64,000 nucleotides of DNA from Shewanella benthica (GCA_023284085.1 JAKVHY010000032.1:1-64000), one strand, 5' to 3'; positions 8,741-17,983 are shown, counted from the stretch's first letter. Notes: a model not told the origin generated them from the letters alone. Numbers and translations are program-made.

Positions 8741-8770
8741 AAATAAGCGGTCAAGATTGACCGCTTATTT
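8741..8770 (+). terminator. Strong hairpin between oleB and oleC (attenuator or stabiliser)
   Basis: A perfect 13-bp stem, AAATAAGCGGTCA (8741-8753) with its complement at 8758-8770, around loop AGAT. There is no clear T tract beyond the stem, so readthrough into oleC, 29 bases on, is likely partial or complete. Confidence 0.6.
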
Positions 8771-8799
8771 CATATAAGCAATGAGAAAGGTCATCGAAC

Positions 8800-10545
8800 A
8801 TGTCAGCCTCTTTAACTGCCAAGCATTCTTCAACAGTACAAGACAGAGGATCGGGTGCAAATCTCTGTCGTCACCTCATTAGCGCCGCAAGCCATTCCCC
8901 TGAAGATCTCGCCGTAGCGGTACAAACAGCTAGAGGGTCTATTTTCTCTGCCAAAACGCTGGAATATCAAGAGCTCAACTTTTCCGAGCTCAATCAACAA
9001 AGTGATCGTTTAGCCCATGGCCTAAATGCCTATGGGATAACGCGTGGCATGAAGGCCGTGTTGATGGTGACCCCGAGTGTCGACTTTTTTACGTTAACCT
9101 TCGCCCTGTTTAAGGCGGGCGTTGTGCCTATCTTGGTGGATCCTGGCATGGGGGTGAAGAACCTCAAGCAATGTTTCATCGAATCAGAGCCCGACGCCTT
9201 TATCGGCATTCCTAAAGCGCACCTAGCCCGTAAGCTCTTTGGTTGGGGCAAGGGCTCGGTTAAGCATCTGGTGACAGTAGGTGGTCACAGTTTGTTTGGG
9301 GGAGTCACACTGGAAGCCATCGCAGCACATGGCTCATCAGAGCCTTATGAGATGCTCTGGCTAGACCAAGATGAGATGGCCGCCATCTTGTTTACCAGTG
9401 GCAGTACCGGGACGCCCAAGGGGGTTGTCTACTCCCACAAGATGTTTGAAGCTCAGATAAGCGCTCTGAGAGATGATTACGGCATTGAGCCAGGTGAACG
9501 TGACCTGGCTACTTTTCCGCTATTTTCTCTGTTTGGTCCCGCATTAGGCATGGCCTCGATTATTCCAGAGATGGATGCCAGCAAGCCGATAACGGCCAAT
9601 CCTGATTACTTGTTTGCCGCTATCGAGAAGTACCAATGCAGCAATATGTTTGTCAATCCGGCTTTGATCGAGAGGTTAGGGCAAGCGGGTGTGCAAGAGG
9701 GACAGGGCGTTGAGGCTAGTCAGCACAAGTTGCCAAGCATAAAACGTGTCATATCGGCCGGCGCACCGGCGACTATCTCCTCTATAAAGCATTTTAGCAA
9801 GATGTTGAGTTATGGCGTGGAAGTGCTTAACTCCTACGGTGCCACCGAGTCTCTGCCCCTGAGCAAGATGGGCAGCCAAGCACTGTTTGACACCAGGGCC
9901 ATCACAGATAATGGCGGCGGGATTTGTGTCGGTGACGCCATCTCAGGTGTGGATATTGCCATCATAGAGATCACCGAGAAACCTATCGAAGTCTGGAACG
10001 ATGAGCTCAGACTGGAGTCTGGCAAGATCGGTGAGATAGTCGTTAAAGGCCCCATGGTGAGCCGCAGTTACTATCGCCGTGATAGCGCGACCGAACAGGC
10101 TAAGATTCAAGATGGTGACATGATACGTCACCGTATGGGCGATCTCGGGTATCTCGACAGTGAAGGCAAGTTATGGATGTGCGGCCGTAAGGCCCATAGA
10201 GTCGATGCCGCAAGTGGTAAACGCTATTTTTCCATTCCCTGTGAACGCATCTTCAATACCCATTCCCAAGTCAAGCGCAGCGCATTAGTTGGCGTTGAGG
10301 TCAATGGCGATGCTGGTACCCCTGAGATTGTGCCTCTGCTGTGTATTGAGCTGGATAAATCTCTGGCATGCTCGTTAGGCGCCGGTTTATATGCTGAGCT
10401 CAATGCCATCGCCGAGCAACATAGCCAAACTATGGGTATCAAACGTTTTCTCATTCATCCTGAGTTTCCCGTCGATATTCGTCATAATGCTAAGATTTTT
10501 CGTGAGAAATTAGCTGTCTGGGCCCAGAATAAGCATAAGGAATAA
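8800..10545 (+). CDS. oleC: OleC, beta-lactone synthetase (AMP-binding superfamily)
   Basis: ANL-superfamily enzyme that converts the beta-hydroxy acid from OleD to a beta-lactone with ATP. 581 residues. The AMP/ATP P-loop [11 protein letters not shown] is near 197-207, followed by SYGATES near residue 345 (adenine/phosphate contact). An aspartate-containing GDLGYLD segment near 446 contacts ribose in this family. Its position between oleB and oleD identifies it as OleC rather than a generic acyl-CoA ligase. oleD starts 3 bases after its stop, indicating translational coupling. Confidence 0.93.
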   Translation: MSASLTAKHSSTVQDRGSGANLCRHLISAASHSPEDLAVAVQTARGSIFSAKTLEYQELNFSELNQQSDRLAHGLNAYGITRGMKAVLMVTPSVDFFTLTFALFKAGVVPILVDPGMGVKNLKQCFIESEPDAFIGIPKAHLARKLFGWGKGSVKHLVTVGGHSLFGGVTLEAIAAHGSSEPYEMLWLDQDEMAAILFTSGSTGTPKGVVYSHKMFEAQISALRDDYGIEPGERDLATFPLFSLFGPALGMASIIPEMDASKPITANPDYLFAAIEKYQCSNMFVNPALIERLGQAGVQEGQGVEASQHKLPSIKRVISAGAPATISSIKHFSKMLSYGVEVLNSYGATESLPLSKMGSQALFDTRAITDNGGGICVGDAISGVDIAIIEITEKPIEVWNDELRLESGKIGEIVVKGPMVSRSYYRRDSATEQAKIQDGDMIRHRMGDLGYLDSEGKLWMCGRKAHRVDAASGKRYFSIPCERIFNTHSQVKRSALVGVEVNGDAGTPEIVPLLCIELDKSLACSLGAGLYAELNAIAEQHSQTMGIKRFLIHPEFPVDIRHNAKIFREKLAVWAQNKHKE

Positions 10546-10548
10546 TCC

Positions 10549-11643
10549 ATGTCAGTGACTCATGCCTCAGTCGACACACAAGCAGCTTCAATTGCTTTAG
10601 CAGAGTTTCATGCTCTGGAACAAGCCGCGCTCCAAGCTCTTAAAGACAAGGTGGAACATGCCTTTGTCACAGGTGCCGGTGGTTTTTTAGGTAAGGCTAT
10701 CTGCCAGCGTTTATTGGCGGCTGGGATTCGGGTGACAGGCTTTGCTCGAGGTGAATATCCTGATTTAACTGCCATGGGCGTGATTATGGTCAGAGGCGAC
10801 ATTGCCGATAAGGCTGCAGTTGTTGATGCCATGAAAGGCTGCGATCTGGTTTTTCATGTGGCTTCCAAGGCGGGTGTCTGGGGCAGCAAACAGAGCTATT
10901 TTTCACCCAATGTGGATGGCGCGGCCAATGTCATCATCGCTTGTCAGCAACTCAAGATCAGTAAGCTTGTCTACACCAGTACGCCGAGTGTGACCTTTGC
11001 CGGTGAGGACGAGTCCGGGATCGACGAGAGTGCGCCTTATGCCGCTAACTATCTGAATCATTATGGCGAGTCTAAGGCGGTTGCCGAGCAGATGGTGCTC
11101 GAAGCCAATAGCCAGACACTGAAGACACTGGCGTTGCGCCCTCATCTTATCTGGGGGCCTGAAGATCCTCATCTGGTACCGCGTGTCATTGAGAGGGCGA
11201 AAGCCGGACGACTCAAGCTAGTCGGCAAAGAAGATAAACTGGTGGATACCATTTATGTGGGCAATGCTGCCTATGCTCATATCCTAGCCGCCGTTAACTT
11301 GTGCAGTGAGGATACGTTGGCTGCGGGTAAGGCTTACTTCCTCAGTAATGACGAGCCAATCACCATGGCTGCCATGTTGAATAAAATTTTAGCCTGCGCA
11401 GACTTGCCGGAAGTGACCAAACGGGTTCCCGCTGGCTTAGCCTATGCCGTTGGTGTCGTGCTCGAAAGTGTCTATGGCGTCCTTGGTAAGACAGATGAGC
11501 CTATGATGACCCGCTTTGTGGCTAAGCAATTGTCTACCAGTCACTATTTCGATATCTCAGCTGCGAAAACAGATTTCGGATATTCTCCTATTATTAGCAT
11601 TGACCAAGGAATGGTAAAACTGAGAGAGTATCTCAAGTCTTAA
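10549..11643 (+). CDS. oleD: OleD, NAD(P)H-dependent 2-alkyl-3-ketoacid reductase
   Basis: Extended SDR/3-beta-HSD-type enzyme reducing the OleA product to the beta-hydroxy acid. 364 residues. After about 35 extra residues comes the Rossmann motif TGAGGFLG near 42-49. A Ser/Thr-rich STPSVTFAG segment sits near 144-152, and the catalytic YGESK (Tyr and Lys of YxxxK) near 172-176. It is the last recognisable ole gene and starts 3 bases after oleC. Confidence 0.94.
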   Translation: MSVTHASVDTQAASIALAEFHALEQAALQALKDKVEHAFVTGAGGFLGKAICQRLLAAGIRVTGFARGEYPDLTAMGVIMVRGDIADKAAVVDAMKGCDLVFHVASKAGVWGSKQSYFSPNVDGAANVIIACQQLKISKLVYTSTPSVTFAGEDESGIDESAPYAANYLNHYGESKAVAEQMVLEANSQTLKTLALRPHLIWGPEDPHLVPRVIERAKAGRLKLVGKEDKLVDTIYVGNAAYAHILAAVNLCSEDTLAAGKAYFLSNDEPITMAAMLNKILACADLPEVTKRVPAGLAYAVGVVLESVYGVLGKTDEPMMTRFVAKQLSTSHYFDISAAKTDFGYSPIISIDQGMVKLREYLKS

Positions 11644-11701
11644 ATCAATCCAGTTTGGGCATGTTGAATGAAATATGCCCGAGCTCTCTCAAGGAAGATG
11701 T

Positions 11702-12184
11702 ATGCTCGCTCCAAGTCGTCTGCTCTTATCTGCTTTAGTCTCACTCTCGTTGATTTTATCTCTACCCCCTTTACTCTCATTAAGCTCCAGGGCACTCGCA
11801 AGCGAGCTAATGACTAACCCTTTTATCGGTAGTTGGCAGCTAGAATCGGGCAAGTATCTGGATGATAAGGGTCAATGGCAAGACTATAAAAACCTTAATT
11901 TGAAAGCCATCAAGGTTATCTCATCTTCCCACTTTAGCTTCACTACTATGAAAGAGATTGAGCAAGCTGATGGTGAGAAGAAGCAAGAGTTTTGGGCCGC
12001 AGGCACGGGACGCTATGAGTTTACTGACAGCCTATATACCGAATATCCAGAACTTAACTCCTTCGGCGTTGTATCTGGTGAGTCTTTTGCCTTCGAGTAT
12101 CGAATTAAAGGTCAACAACTGCATACCAAACGCATCGAGGAAGGTGTACTTAAAGAAGCGGAAGTCTGGCAGAGACTGGATTAA
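11702..12184 (+). CDS. Secreted lipocalin-like hypothetical protein
   Basis: 160 residues with an N-terminal signal peptide (hydrophobic stretch about 6-26, cleavage likely after ALA). The mature part begins NPFIGSWQLES, as in lipocalin-like/DUF4488-type small barrels, and is rich in alternating beta-type sequence. Function unknown. The ATG at 11702 follows AAGGAAG; an upstream in-frame ATG at 11675 has no such site. It lies 58 bases after oleD on the same strand and may share the ole transcript. Confidence 0.65.
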   Translation: MLAPSRLLLSALVSLSLILSLPPLLSLSSRALASELMTNPFIGSWQLESGKYLDDKGQWQDYKNLNLKAIKVISSSHFSFTTMKEIEQADGEKKQEFWAAGTGRYEFTDSLYTEYPELNSFGVVSGESFAFEYRIKGQQLHTKRIEEGVLKEAEVWQRLD

Positions 12185-12193
12185 TTTTCATCT

Positions 12194-12367
12194 ATGTCAC
12201 CAGTTAAGGCAGATAAGGACAGCTCAAACAATCCCTGGGCAGAGCTTGCTGTTACCGTTATCAAGCAGATCTACCAGACGGTAAAAGCCGATCACCCCAG
12301 GGCGGTAGATGATAATTCCTATTTTAAGGCATGGTTAGAGCAAGGGGATCGACAACGTTCAACCTAG
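12194..12367 (+). CDS. Small hypothetical protein (57 aa)
   Basis: A short frame starting MSPVKADKDSSNNPW and ending QGDRQRST before TAG. Composition is protein-like, with a helical middle (ELAVTVIKQIYQTVKADH). It starts 9 bases after the secreted protein and its end overlaps the convergent pseudouridine synthase gene by 9 bases. No good ribosome-binding site is visible, so translation would rely on coupling. Confidence 0.45.
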   Translation: MSPVKADKDSSNNPWAELAVTVIKQIYQTVKADHPRAVDDNSYFKAWLEQGDRQRST

Positions 12368-13237
12368 CATAAAGAGCTTCGGCCTTAATCTCTGTGGCAG
12401 TTCAAATTCTTTTATCTCGTCTGTGATGGGACAGGTAAATTTAAGGTAACAAGAGGTGAGCTGCAGATTCAGTTCATCTTCTTTCGCTACGCCATGGAGT
12501 CTATCCCCAACAACTGGATATCCAATAGATGCCATATGAATGCGGATCTGGTGTTTACGTCCTGACTCAATTTTTACCTGCACTAAAGAGCGTTTTTTCT
12601 CTTCATCAAAAGCTAACAAGGTGGCGTGTGAACGGGCTGCTTTGCCATCGACATCAGTCTCTATAGTGACACACTCCAGATTGCCTAAGTTAAATTGACC
12701 TTCTACTATCACCTGATAGTACTTCTCGAGTTGTCTCAATTCAAATAGCTTAGCCAGGGCCGCCGTGGTTTTCTTGCTGTGACCGATTAGTACCAATCCA
12801 GTCGCGGCTCTATCTAGTCTATGTATGATAAATGCTGGGCGATCGGGGACTAGGTGAGTCTCGGCGTAACGGTTAATGGTGGTGTGATCGCCCCATTTAG
12901 AACCCTGACACAACATGCCATAGGGCTTGTACCAGATACTATATTGACCCCCATCGAATATCAGTTCGGCTGCATCGACACTGTGTGCTAATACTTGCTG
13001 GTTGTAATACAGATGCAGTTCATCGCCAAGCTTTAAAGTCCGTTTAGCACGGCGAAGCCTTTGGGTCTGTTTGCCTCGTGTTAACCAAACTGCTCCCTTG
13101 TTCATCGCTTGTTTTATTTGTTGCTTTGACAGATGACTTTCGCTGGCAAGTTGCGTGGCAGCATCGAGCTCCAAAGAGCTAACGGTCACGTGTATTTCGA
13201 CTGGGTTTGAGCTGGTTTGAGGCATAAAAATAGACAA
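12359..13237 (-). CDS. RluA family pseudouridine synthase
   Basis: 292 residues. An N-terminal S4-like RNA-binding part contains the AVWLTRGKQTQRLRRAKR region. The catalytic domain has the RluA motif HRLDRAATGL near residues 139-148, whose Asp attacks the uridine. A C-terminal GRKHQIRIHMA segment near 225-235 is another family hallmark. It isomerises uridine in rRNA or tRNA; the target site cannot be assigned from sequence. Single gene, convergent with the small frame at 12194. Confidence 0.88.
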   Translation of the reverse strand: MSIFMPQTSSNPVEIHVTVSSLELDAATQLASESHLSKQQIKQAMNKGAVWLTRGKQTQRLRRAKRTLKLGDELHLYYNQQVLAHSVDAAELIFDGGQYSIWYKPYGMLCQGSKWGDHTTINRYAETHLVPDRPAFIIHRLDRAATGLVLIGHSKKTTAALAKLFELRQLEKYYQVIVEGQFNLGNLECVTIETDVDGKAARSHATLLAFDEEKKRSLVQVKIESGRKHQIRIHMASIGYPVVGDRLHGVAKEDELNLQLTSCYLKFTCPITDEIKEFELPQRLRPKLFMLG

Positions 13238-13418
13238 AACTGGGTAAATTATCGCTATTTTACATCATTTGATAATGAAGATTTGTTTAATCTTTCTTTT
13301 TTAAGTGCAAATGTTCTTGTTCTCTGTAGAGGCTAGGTTTAGGGTTAATGATAACTATTTCCAATTGCCGACGGTAATTTAGGCCAGGCGGCACAATTTA
13401 TATCAGGTGAAGTGAATT

Positions 13419-15140
13419 ATGGATATACAGTTAAAGTTTAGGGTTAAACATTGGCTTGATAACGATCCAGATCCTCGTTCTCGACAGGAGCTGCAGGCAC
13501 TAGTTGATAATGGCAACGAAGCGGAATTACAGCGGCGTTTTTCGGGGCGACTCGCATTCGGTACCGCCGGGCTAAGAGGCGTCGTCGAAGCGGGTCCCAT
13601 GGGAATGAATCGCTTGGTAGTGCAGCAGACATCTGCAGGCCTCGGAGCCTATCTTAAGCAACAGGTTAGCGATGTTGACACTCGTGGTGTGGTCATTGGA
13701 TACGATGGGCGCCACGATTCAAAGCAGTTTGCCTATGATGCGGCGGGCGTACTCACTGCCATGGGGATCAAAGTCTATCTGACCTGTAAGGTAGCACCGA
13801 CTCCTCTTGTGGCATTTGGGGTGATTCATCTCGATGCGGCGGCGGGAATAGTGGTGACCGCGAGTCATAATCCACCTCAGTACAATGGTTATAAGGTGTA
13901 CTGGGGTAACGGGGCGCAGATCATCCCGCCTCACGACTCAGGTATTGCGGCGTGTATCGATAAGGCGGCGACCGATTCCATCCATTTATTGGATCTCGAA
14001 TCTGCCAGGGCCAAGGGTAAGCTGATCATGCTGGAAGATGATTTCTATCAAAGCTATCGTCAAGGGGTCAAAGCTGCAGCCGTGCTGCAAAACCATACTC
14101 AGCCAGAGCTGGTCAGTCTGTCATACACCGCAATGCACGGTGTCGGCGCCGAAATGGCCGAGACTGTACTGGCCGATGCTGGCGTGACTCAGGTCTATTC
14201 GGTGGCCGCTCAGCGTGAGCCAGATGGTGACTTTCCTACGGTGAATTTCCCTAACCCCGAAGAGAAAGGGGCGATGGATCTTGTGATAGCCGAGGCGAAG
14301 AAGCACGGCGCCATGTTGGCTTGTGCTAACGATCCTGATGCCGATCGTTTTGCGGTTGCCGTGCGTACTGAGGCCGGTGATTATCAAATGCTGACAGGGG
14401 ATCAGGTGGGTGTGCTGTTTGGCCATTACCTGATGACTCACGCCGCTAAAAATCAACGCTTGACCTGCACAACGATTGTGTCTTCAAGCCTATTATCGAA
14501 AGTGGCGGCGAGTCTGGATGCGACTTGCTTGACCACATTGACGGGCTTTAAGTGGCTCACTAATGTTGGCATGGCGGAGCAGACAGAGGATAACCAGTGC
14601 CTATTTGCCTATGAAGAAGCCTTAGGTTACATGGTTGGCTCTATGGTATGGGATAAAGATGGTCTATCAGCGCTGGTGGCATTTGCTCAGTTAACTGCCG
14701 AGCTTGCCAGTCAAGGCAAGACCATATGGGATAGATTAGAAGCCATCTATCGTGAGCATGGTTTCCACCTCAATACTCAGGTGAGCATAGCGCTTAAGCC
14801 CACTACGCCTAACATCGGGGCATATTTGCGTAAGGAGTTACCGAGTGTGATCGCCGGGAAGCAGGTATTGAGCATGGATGATATCAGTTCTGGTCTGCGA
14901 ACTTTTAAAGATGGCACTAGTGAAGTTATCGATCTGCCTGCTAGCGATGTGCTCATCTTTAAGTTGGAAGGTGGAGGCCGTGTCATTGTCAGGCCGTCAG
15001 GCACAGAGCCCAAGATTAAGTGTTACTATGAAGTGGTCGCCAACATGACGAGTAATGACAGTCTAGAGAGCGTTCAGACTCGTGCTCAAGCCGAGATGGA
15101 TGACTTTATCTCAGCGCATCAGGCGTCATTGCCTCAGTAG
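13419..15140 (+). CDS. Phosphohexomutase (phosphoglucomutase/phosphomannomutase family)
   Basis: 573 residues, alpha-D-phosphohexomutase superfamily, interconverting hexose 1- and 6-phosphates. The substrate-entry TAGLRG is at 49-54. The phosphoserine loop TASHNPP has Ser149 as phosphate carrier. The metal-binding DPDADRF is near 304-310, the sugar-binding GYMVGS near 406, and the phosphate-binding RPSGTEPK near 527-534. Length and motif spacing resemble PGM2/PgcA-type enzymes rather than AlgC or GlmM. Monocistronic, with a perfect terminator. Confidence 0.9.
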   Translation: MDIQLKFRVKHWLDNDPDPRSRQELQALVDNGNEAELQRRFSGRLAFGTAGLRGVVEAGPMGMNRLVVQQTSAGLGAYLKQQVSDVDTRGVVIGYDGRHDSKQFAYDAAGVLTAMGIKVYLTCKVAPTPLVAFGVIHLDAAAGIVVTASHNPPQYNGYKVYWGNGAQIIPPHDSGIAACIDKAATDSIHLLDLESARAKGKLIMLEDDFYQSYRQGVKAAAVLQNHTQPELVSLSYTAMHGVGAEMAETVLADAGVTQVYSVAAQREPDGDFPTVNFPNPEEKGAMDLVIAEAKKHGAMLACANDPDADRFAVAVRTEAGDYQMLTGDQVGVLFGHYLMTHAAKNQRLTCTTIVSSSLLSKVAASLDATCLTTLTGFKWLTNVGMAEQTEDNQCLFAYEEALGYMVGSMVWDKDGLSALVAFAQLTAELASQGKTIWDRLEAIYREHGFHLNTQVSIALKPTTPNIGAYLRKELPSVIAGKQVLSMDDISSGLRTFKDGTSEVIDLPASDVLIFKLEGGGRVIVRPSGTEPKIKCYYEVVANMTSNDSLESVQTRAQAEMDDFISAHQASLPQ

Positions 15141-15156
15141 TGGCTAAATATTTGCT

Positions 15157-15192
15157 CAATAAAAAACCACCTAATCTGGTGGTTTTTTATTG
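15157..15192 (+). terminator. Rho-independent terminator after the phosphohexomutase gene
   Basis: A 15-bp perfect stem with loop TAATCT; the core is ACCACC/GGTGGT flanked by A6 and T6 runs. It could act in both directions. Confidence 0.9.
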
Positions 15193-15359
15193 AGTGTTGA
15201 AGCAAGTTGTTTATTGAAGGGGAAGTTGCAGCGTTCGCTTCACCTTCCCGATCATGCTCTATGTTGTACTTTTCACGAACGGCTACCTAGATACGCTCTA
15301 CTTAAAAATAGGCTGTTTTTCTCTTATTTAGGAAAATTAAAATATTTGAGAATAGAGGC

Positions 15360-15390
15360 TTGACCCTCCACTAAGGGGAGAGATTATCCT
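15360..15390 (+). promoter_or_regulatory. Promoter with MerR-family geometry (19-bp spacer, central dyad)
   Basis: -35 TTGACC at 15360-15365 and -10 TATCCT at 15385-15390 are 19 bp apart, the elongated spacing used by MerR-type activators such as CueR. The spacer contains a near-perfect dyad, CTCCACT-A-AGGGGAG (6 of 7 pairs). The controlled gene would be the secreted repeat protein at 15477. No MerR regulator gene lies in the window. Confidence 0.65.
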
Positions 15391-15476
15391 GCAGTTATTG
15401 AAAGCGAGGCAGCTAGTTGGTGCATATCAACCCTCGTGAATAGCAGTTAATGACAACGTAAATTATGGAGTTAAAC

Positions 15477-15782
15477 ATGAACTTAGTGACCAGTGCAGCC
15501 CTATCAGCCATCCTAGTATTTACTTCTGCTGCCGCATTTGCCGAAGTGCCGGATTTTTCAAAAACGGCCGCAGCGCAATCTAGTTATGATTTTTCAAAGA
15601 ATCAGCCTGCCAAGGGAAATAATGTGCAACTGAGCTCGGCGCAACACGATTTTTCCAAAACTGCGGCTGCTACTAGTCAGTATTATTTCTTGAATAACCA
15701 AGCTGCAGAGAAAGCGCATCATCTTCTCGCTTCCACACAGCATGATTTTTCGACAACAACGGCAATAAAGCAGTCCTGTTAA
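15477..15782 (+). CDS. Small secreted protein with internal repeats
   Basis: 101 residues with a clear signal peptide (cleavage likely after AAAFA). The mature part holds three repeats headed by DFSKT/DFSTT: PDFSKTAAAQSSYDFSKNQ, HDFSKTAAATSQYYFLNNQ and HDFSTTTAIKQ. His residues precede repeats 2 and 3, and the protein ends in Cys. No family is recognised. The ATG at 15477 is preceded by TGGAG at 6-bp spacing; an earlier in-frame ATG at 15465 overlaps that site. The upstream MerR-type promoter suggests induction by a metal ion or other MerR signal. A terminator follows, so it is a single-gene unit. Confidence 0.75.
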   Translation: MNLVTSAALSAILVFTSAAAFAEVPDFSKTAAAQSSYDFSKNQPAKGNNVQLSSAQHDFSKTAAATSQYYFLNNQAAEKAHHLLASTQHDFSTTTAIKQSC

Positions 15783-15800
15783 TTCAGAGATTCAAGGTGG

Positions 15801-15827
15801 AAAGCCAAGCATGTCTTGGTTTTTATT
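15801..15827 (+). terminator. Terminator after the secreted repeat protein
   Basis: CCAAG (15805-15809) pairs with CTTGG (15815-15819) around CATGT, with a flanking A/T extension and a T-rich tail. Confidence 0.65.
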
Positions 15828-16004
15828 ATAGTTTTTTGATTATATAAGCTGTGGATTGAAAAACTGTAGCTGGGAGGGGGCTAAATTTATCGATTTTTCT
15901 GCCAGCGATATGCTTATCTGCTGATATGGGGGGGATAGGTTATCGTCACTCAATTTGTTATTACTGCATAGAAGCAGTACTTTTTAATCACTCCAAGAGT
16001 ATTG

Positions 16005-16050
16005 AAAAATCAAAGCCGTCGAGCACGCGTTAGCGTGTCTGACGGCTTTT
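16005..16050 (-). terminator. Terminator of the cold-shock gene
   Basis: AAAGCCGTC and GACGGCTTT form the outer stem, with CACGC/GCGTG inside. On the minus strand a T-rich tail follows. Confidence 0.8.
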
Positions 16051-16075
16051 GCATGTTATGCGTAAGTGACCTAAA

Positions 16076-16282
16076 TTAAACAGGAACCACTTTATTTGCA
16101 CAAGGACCTTTTTGGCCTTGGCCTACTTCAAATTCAACTTCTTGGCCATCATTCAATGTAGCGAATCCACCGCCAGCTTGAATTTCTGAATGATGAACAA
16201 ATAGATCTTTACTACCATCTTCAGGTGTAATAAATCCAAAACCTTTATCTGCGTTGAACCACTTAACTGTACCTTTAGCCAT
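16076..16282 (-). CDS. Cold-shock domain protein (CspA family)
   Basis: 68-residue single cold-shock domain, a five-stranded OB fold binding single-stranded RNA/DNA. RNP1 GFGFI at 14-18 and RNP2 LFVHH at 27-31 are intact. It ends with the usual [11 protein letters not shown]-type strand. Length equals that of CspA-family members. It has its own terminator. About 250 bases lie upstream before the next gene, enough for the long leader typical of cold-inducible csp genes, but no cold box was verified. Confidence 0.93.
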   Translation of the reverse strand: MAKGTVKWFNADKGFGFITPEDGSKDLFVHHSEIQAGGGFATLNDGQEVEFEVGQGQKGPCANKVVPV

Positions 16283-16534
16283 TTTATTTACTCATGTTTG
16301 TTGGTGAGATATAAAAGTTTATATCAGCAGACATAATAACACAATAATGCGATATATGGAGGCTCAAAATCAGTCAAAGCAATACTTATTAACTAAGATT
16401 TAGTTAGCTTTTTGATTTTGACTAATTAAACTGCAATTTGATGAGGCTCATAGCCGCAAAAGTGGTTGTATAATCAACACAGAAGAAAAGAAAAAGGGAC
16501 ACCCTGAGTTAATGGCGCATTTTTATACTGCTGA

Positions 16535-17560
16535 CTAATTTCTCAAAGAGTTCATTTGTAAGTTTTTAGTACAGGTATAATAGTTCTCTGGCGTACAAAA
16601 CTTCACCGGAGTGTGGATTACTTCCTCATATTTTTGTTTTTCCACAATTTTAAGAAGCGTGAAAATTGCTTGTCTCCCCATTTCATAGGGGCTTTGACCA
16701 ACATTTGCATGAGCAAGATTGTCTTGCAACATGGCTAGTTGAGGGGGAGACGTGTCAGAAATTACAATTACCATCTCCTTCCTATCAATTTTCCCTTTGT
16801 ACGGAGCAATCATTTTACGATAGAGGCCTTCATCATTTTGAGGCCAACCACCAACAGCAATAAATGAGTCTGCTTGTATTGGCTTTCCTTTCATCACTGA
16901 CTCCATTTGTTTAACTGCGCGAGTAAGCTGGTCAAAATTGAAAAAAGGTTCTCGAACTTCAGTCCATCCACGATCGTTTTGGAGTAATTGTCCAGGAGGC
17001 GTGTCATATTTTTTTCCTGATAGAGCAGTACGTACACCCATAATTCTCAGATTTAAATTTGGAGAATCAGGTCGCCCGGTTTGAATAATAAGCGTTCCTC
17101 CATTGGGCCGAAGTTTTTTCAATTCTTCTCCTAAAGCCCTACCAAACTCAAAATTATCTGTCCCTATATAAGCTAAACGCAAATCCTTATGTTTTTCCAG
17201 CGTAGGAGCGTTAAAATCAGAGTCATATGTAATCACAGGTATTCCTGCTTTTTTAGCTTTTTGTAGGCTATGTTCTGCCAGGTATTTAGAATGAGTAACG
17301 GCTACAGCGATGCCATCTATACCTTCATTTATCAGTTGTTCAATAATCTGGTCTTGTATTCTTACACTTGCTTTTTCAGGCCCTCGATATACGCATTCTA
17401 TTCCTTCTATTTGGCTGGCAGCGTCTTGACAACCATTTTTACTTTGATCAAAAAAAACACCATAAAACTTTGGCACTACAGCAAATCTAAGGTCTTTTCC
17501 GCTAACTGAAAATACTGTGAATATGGTCAATGCGATAAACATGATAAGTATTCTTGCCAC
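16535..17560 (-). CDS. Orphan periplasmic sugar-binding-type protein
   Basis: 341 residues with a signal peptide (about 1-21) and a type-1 periplasmic binding fold (Peripla_BP_4). It opens LRFAVVPKFYGVFFDQSKNG, with IDGIAVAVTH and IPVITYDSDF near 80-115 and YIGTDNFEFGRALGE near 131-145. The first strand, the aspartate-containing hinge and the GTDN element are family hallmarks. Two C-terminal Cys (FCTPENYYTC) could form a disulfide. No permease, ATPase or sensor kinase is adjacent, so it may feed a distant transporter or a chemoreceptor. The GTG start follows AGGAGG. The gene looks more AT-rich than its neighbours, suggesting acquisition. Confidence 0.8.
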   Translation of the reverse strand: MARILIMFIALTIFTVFSVSGKDLRFAVVPKFYGVFFDQSKNGCQDAASQIEGIECVYRGPEKASVRIQDQIIEQLINEGIDGIAVAVTHSKYLAEHSLQKAKKAGIPVITYDSDFNAPTLEKHKDLRLAYIGTDNFEFGRALGEELKKLRPNGGTLIIQTGRPDSPNLNLRIMGVRTALSGKKYDTPPGQLLQNDRGWTEVREPFFNFDQLTRAVKQMESVMKGKPIQADSFIAVGGWPQNDEGLYRKMIAPYKGKIDRKEMVIVISDTSPPQLAMLQDNLAHANVGQSPYEMGRQAIFTLLKIVEKQKYEEVIHTPVKFCTPENYYTCTKNLQMNSLRN

Positions 17561-17983
17561 ACTTCCTCCTAAAAATAATGAGACAGTAGTTAAACTTCAA
17601 TTTCAAAGTTACAGAACGCAGCGCTAACCTATGAGGTAAGCTGGCTGGTGTTTTTCCCTGCAAAATCATGACCGTTTACGGATTTTGTGTGCCGTACTTT
17701 GTTAGAAAGATTACCCGTTAACCTCTTCGCCTTCATAAACTACCTTTATAACATCAAGTGTGCCATGCATAATTTGTTTATAGCTATTCATACCATGATA
17801 GTCATAACATTTGCCTCGTCCGTGTGGGTCAGAGGGGAAGATCTTAAGATGTAGGGAGCATATCAGAGTATTTCACCGCGGCAATTGTGGAGCCATTCAC
17901 ATCTGATGGGTCGCAGAATGCCTAGGGGTTGACTGTTTGTTAACCATTATAGGCTGCAGATGTTATTATCGAGATCTTAATAT
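17561..17983. other. Intergenic region with a possible gene remnant and hairpins
   Basis: It holds a possible C-terminal coding remnant on the minus strand (17711-17866). A hairpin CAAAATC/GATTTTG at about 17662-17688 encloses an inner CCG/CGG. Near 17615-17640 is a further weak dyad. The order (short frame, structured spacer, next gene on the same strand) loosely recalls an integron cassette junction, but no convincing attC core pair is present. Confidence 0.35.
17711..17866 (-). pseudogene. Possible gene remnant (C-terminal fragment)
   Basis: A minus-strand frame without a good start reads IFPSDPHGRGKCYDYHGMNS and continues through KQIMHGTLDVIKVVYEGEE to a TAA at 17711-17713. The residue mix looks like a real protein tail. 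No start codon with a ribosome-binding site precedes it, and the frame is blocked by TGA upstream, so it is either a decayed gene or chance. No family recognised. Confidence 0.3.

Noticed and set aside
11958-12284. 108-codon frame overlapping the secreted lipocalin-like gene
   Set aside because: Alternative frame of the real gene, with no start signal and untypical composition.
17600-17720. Possible integron attC site
   Set aside because: TTCTAAC and GTTAGCG at the ends are only loosely like core sites, and the internal pairing is weak; kept only as a remark.
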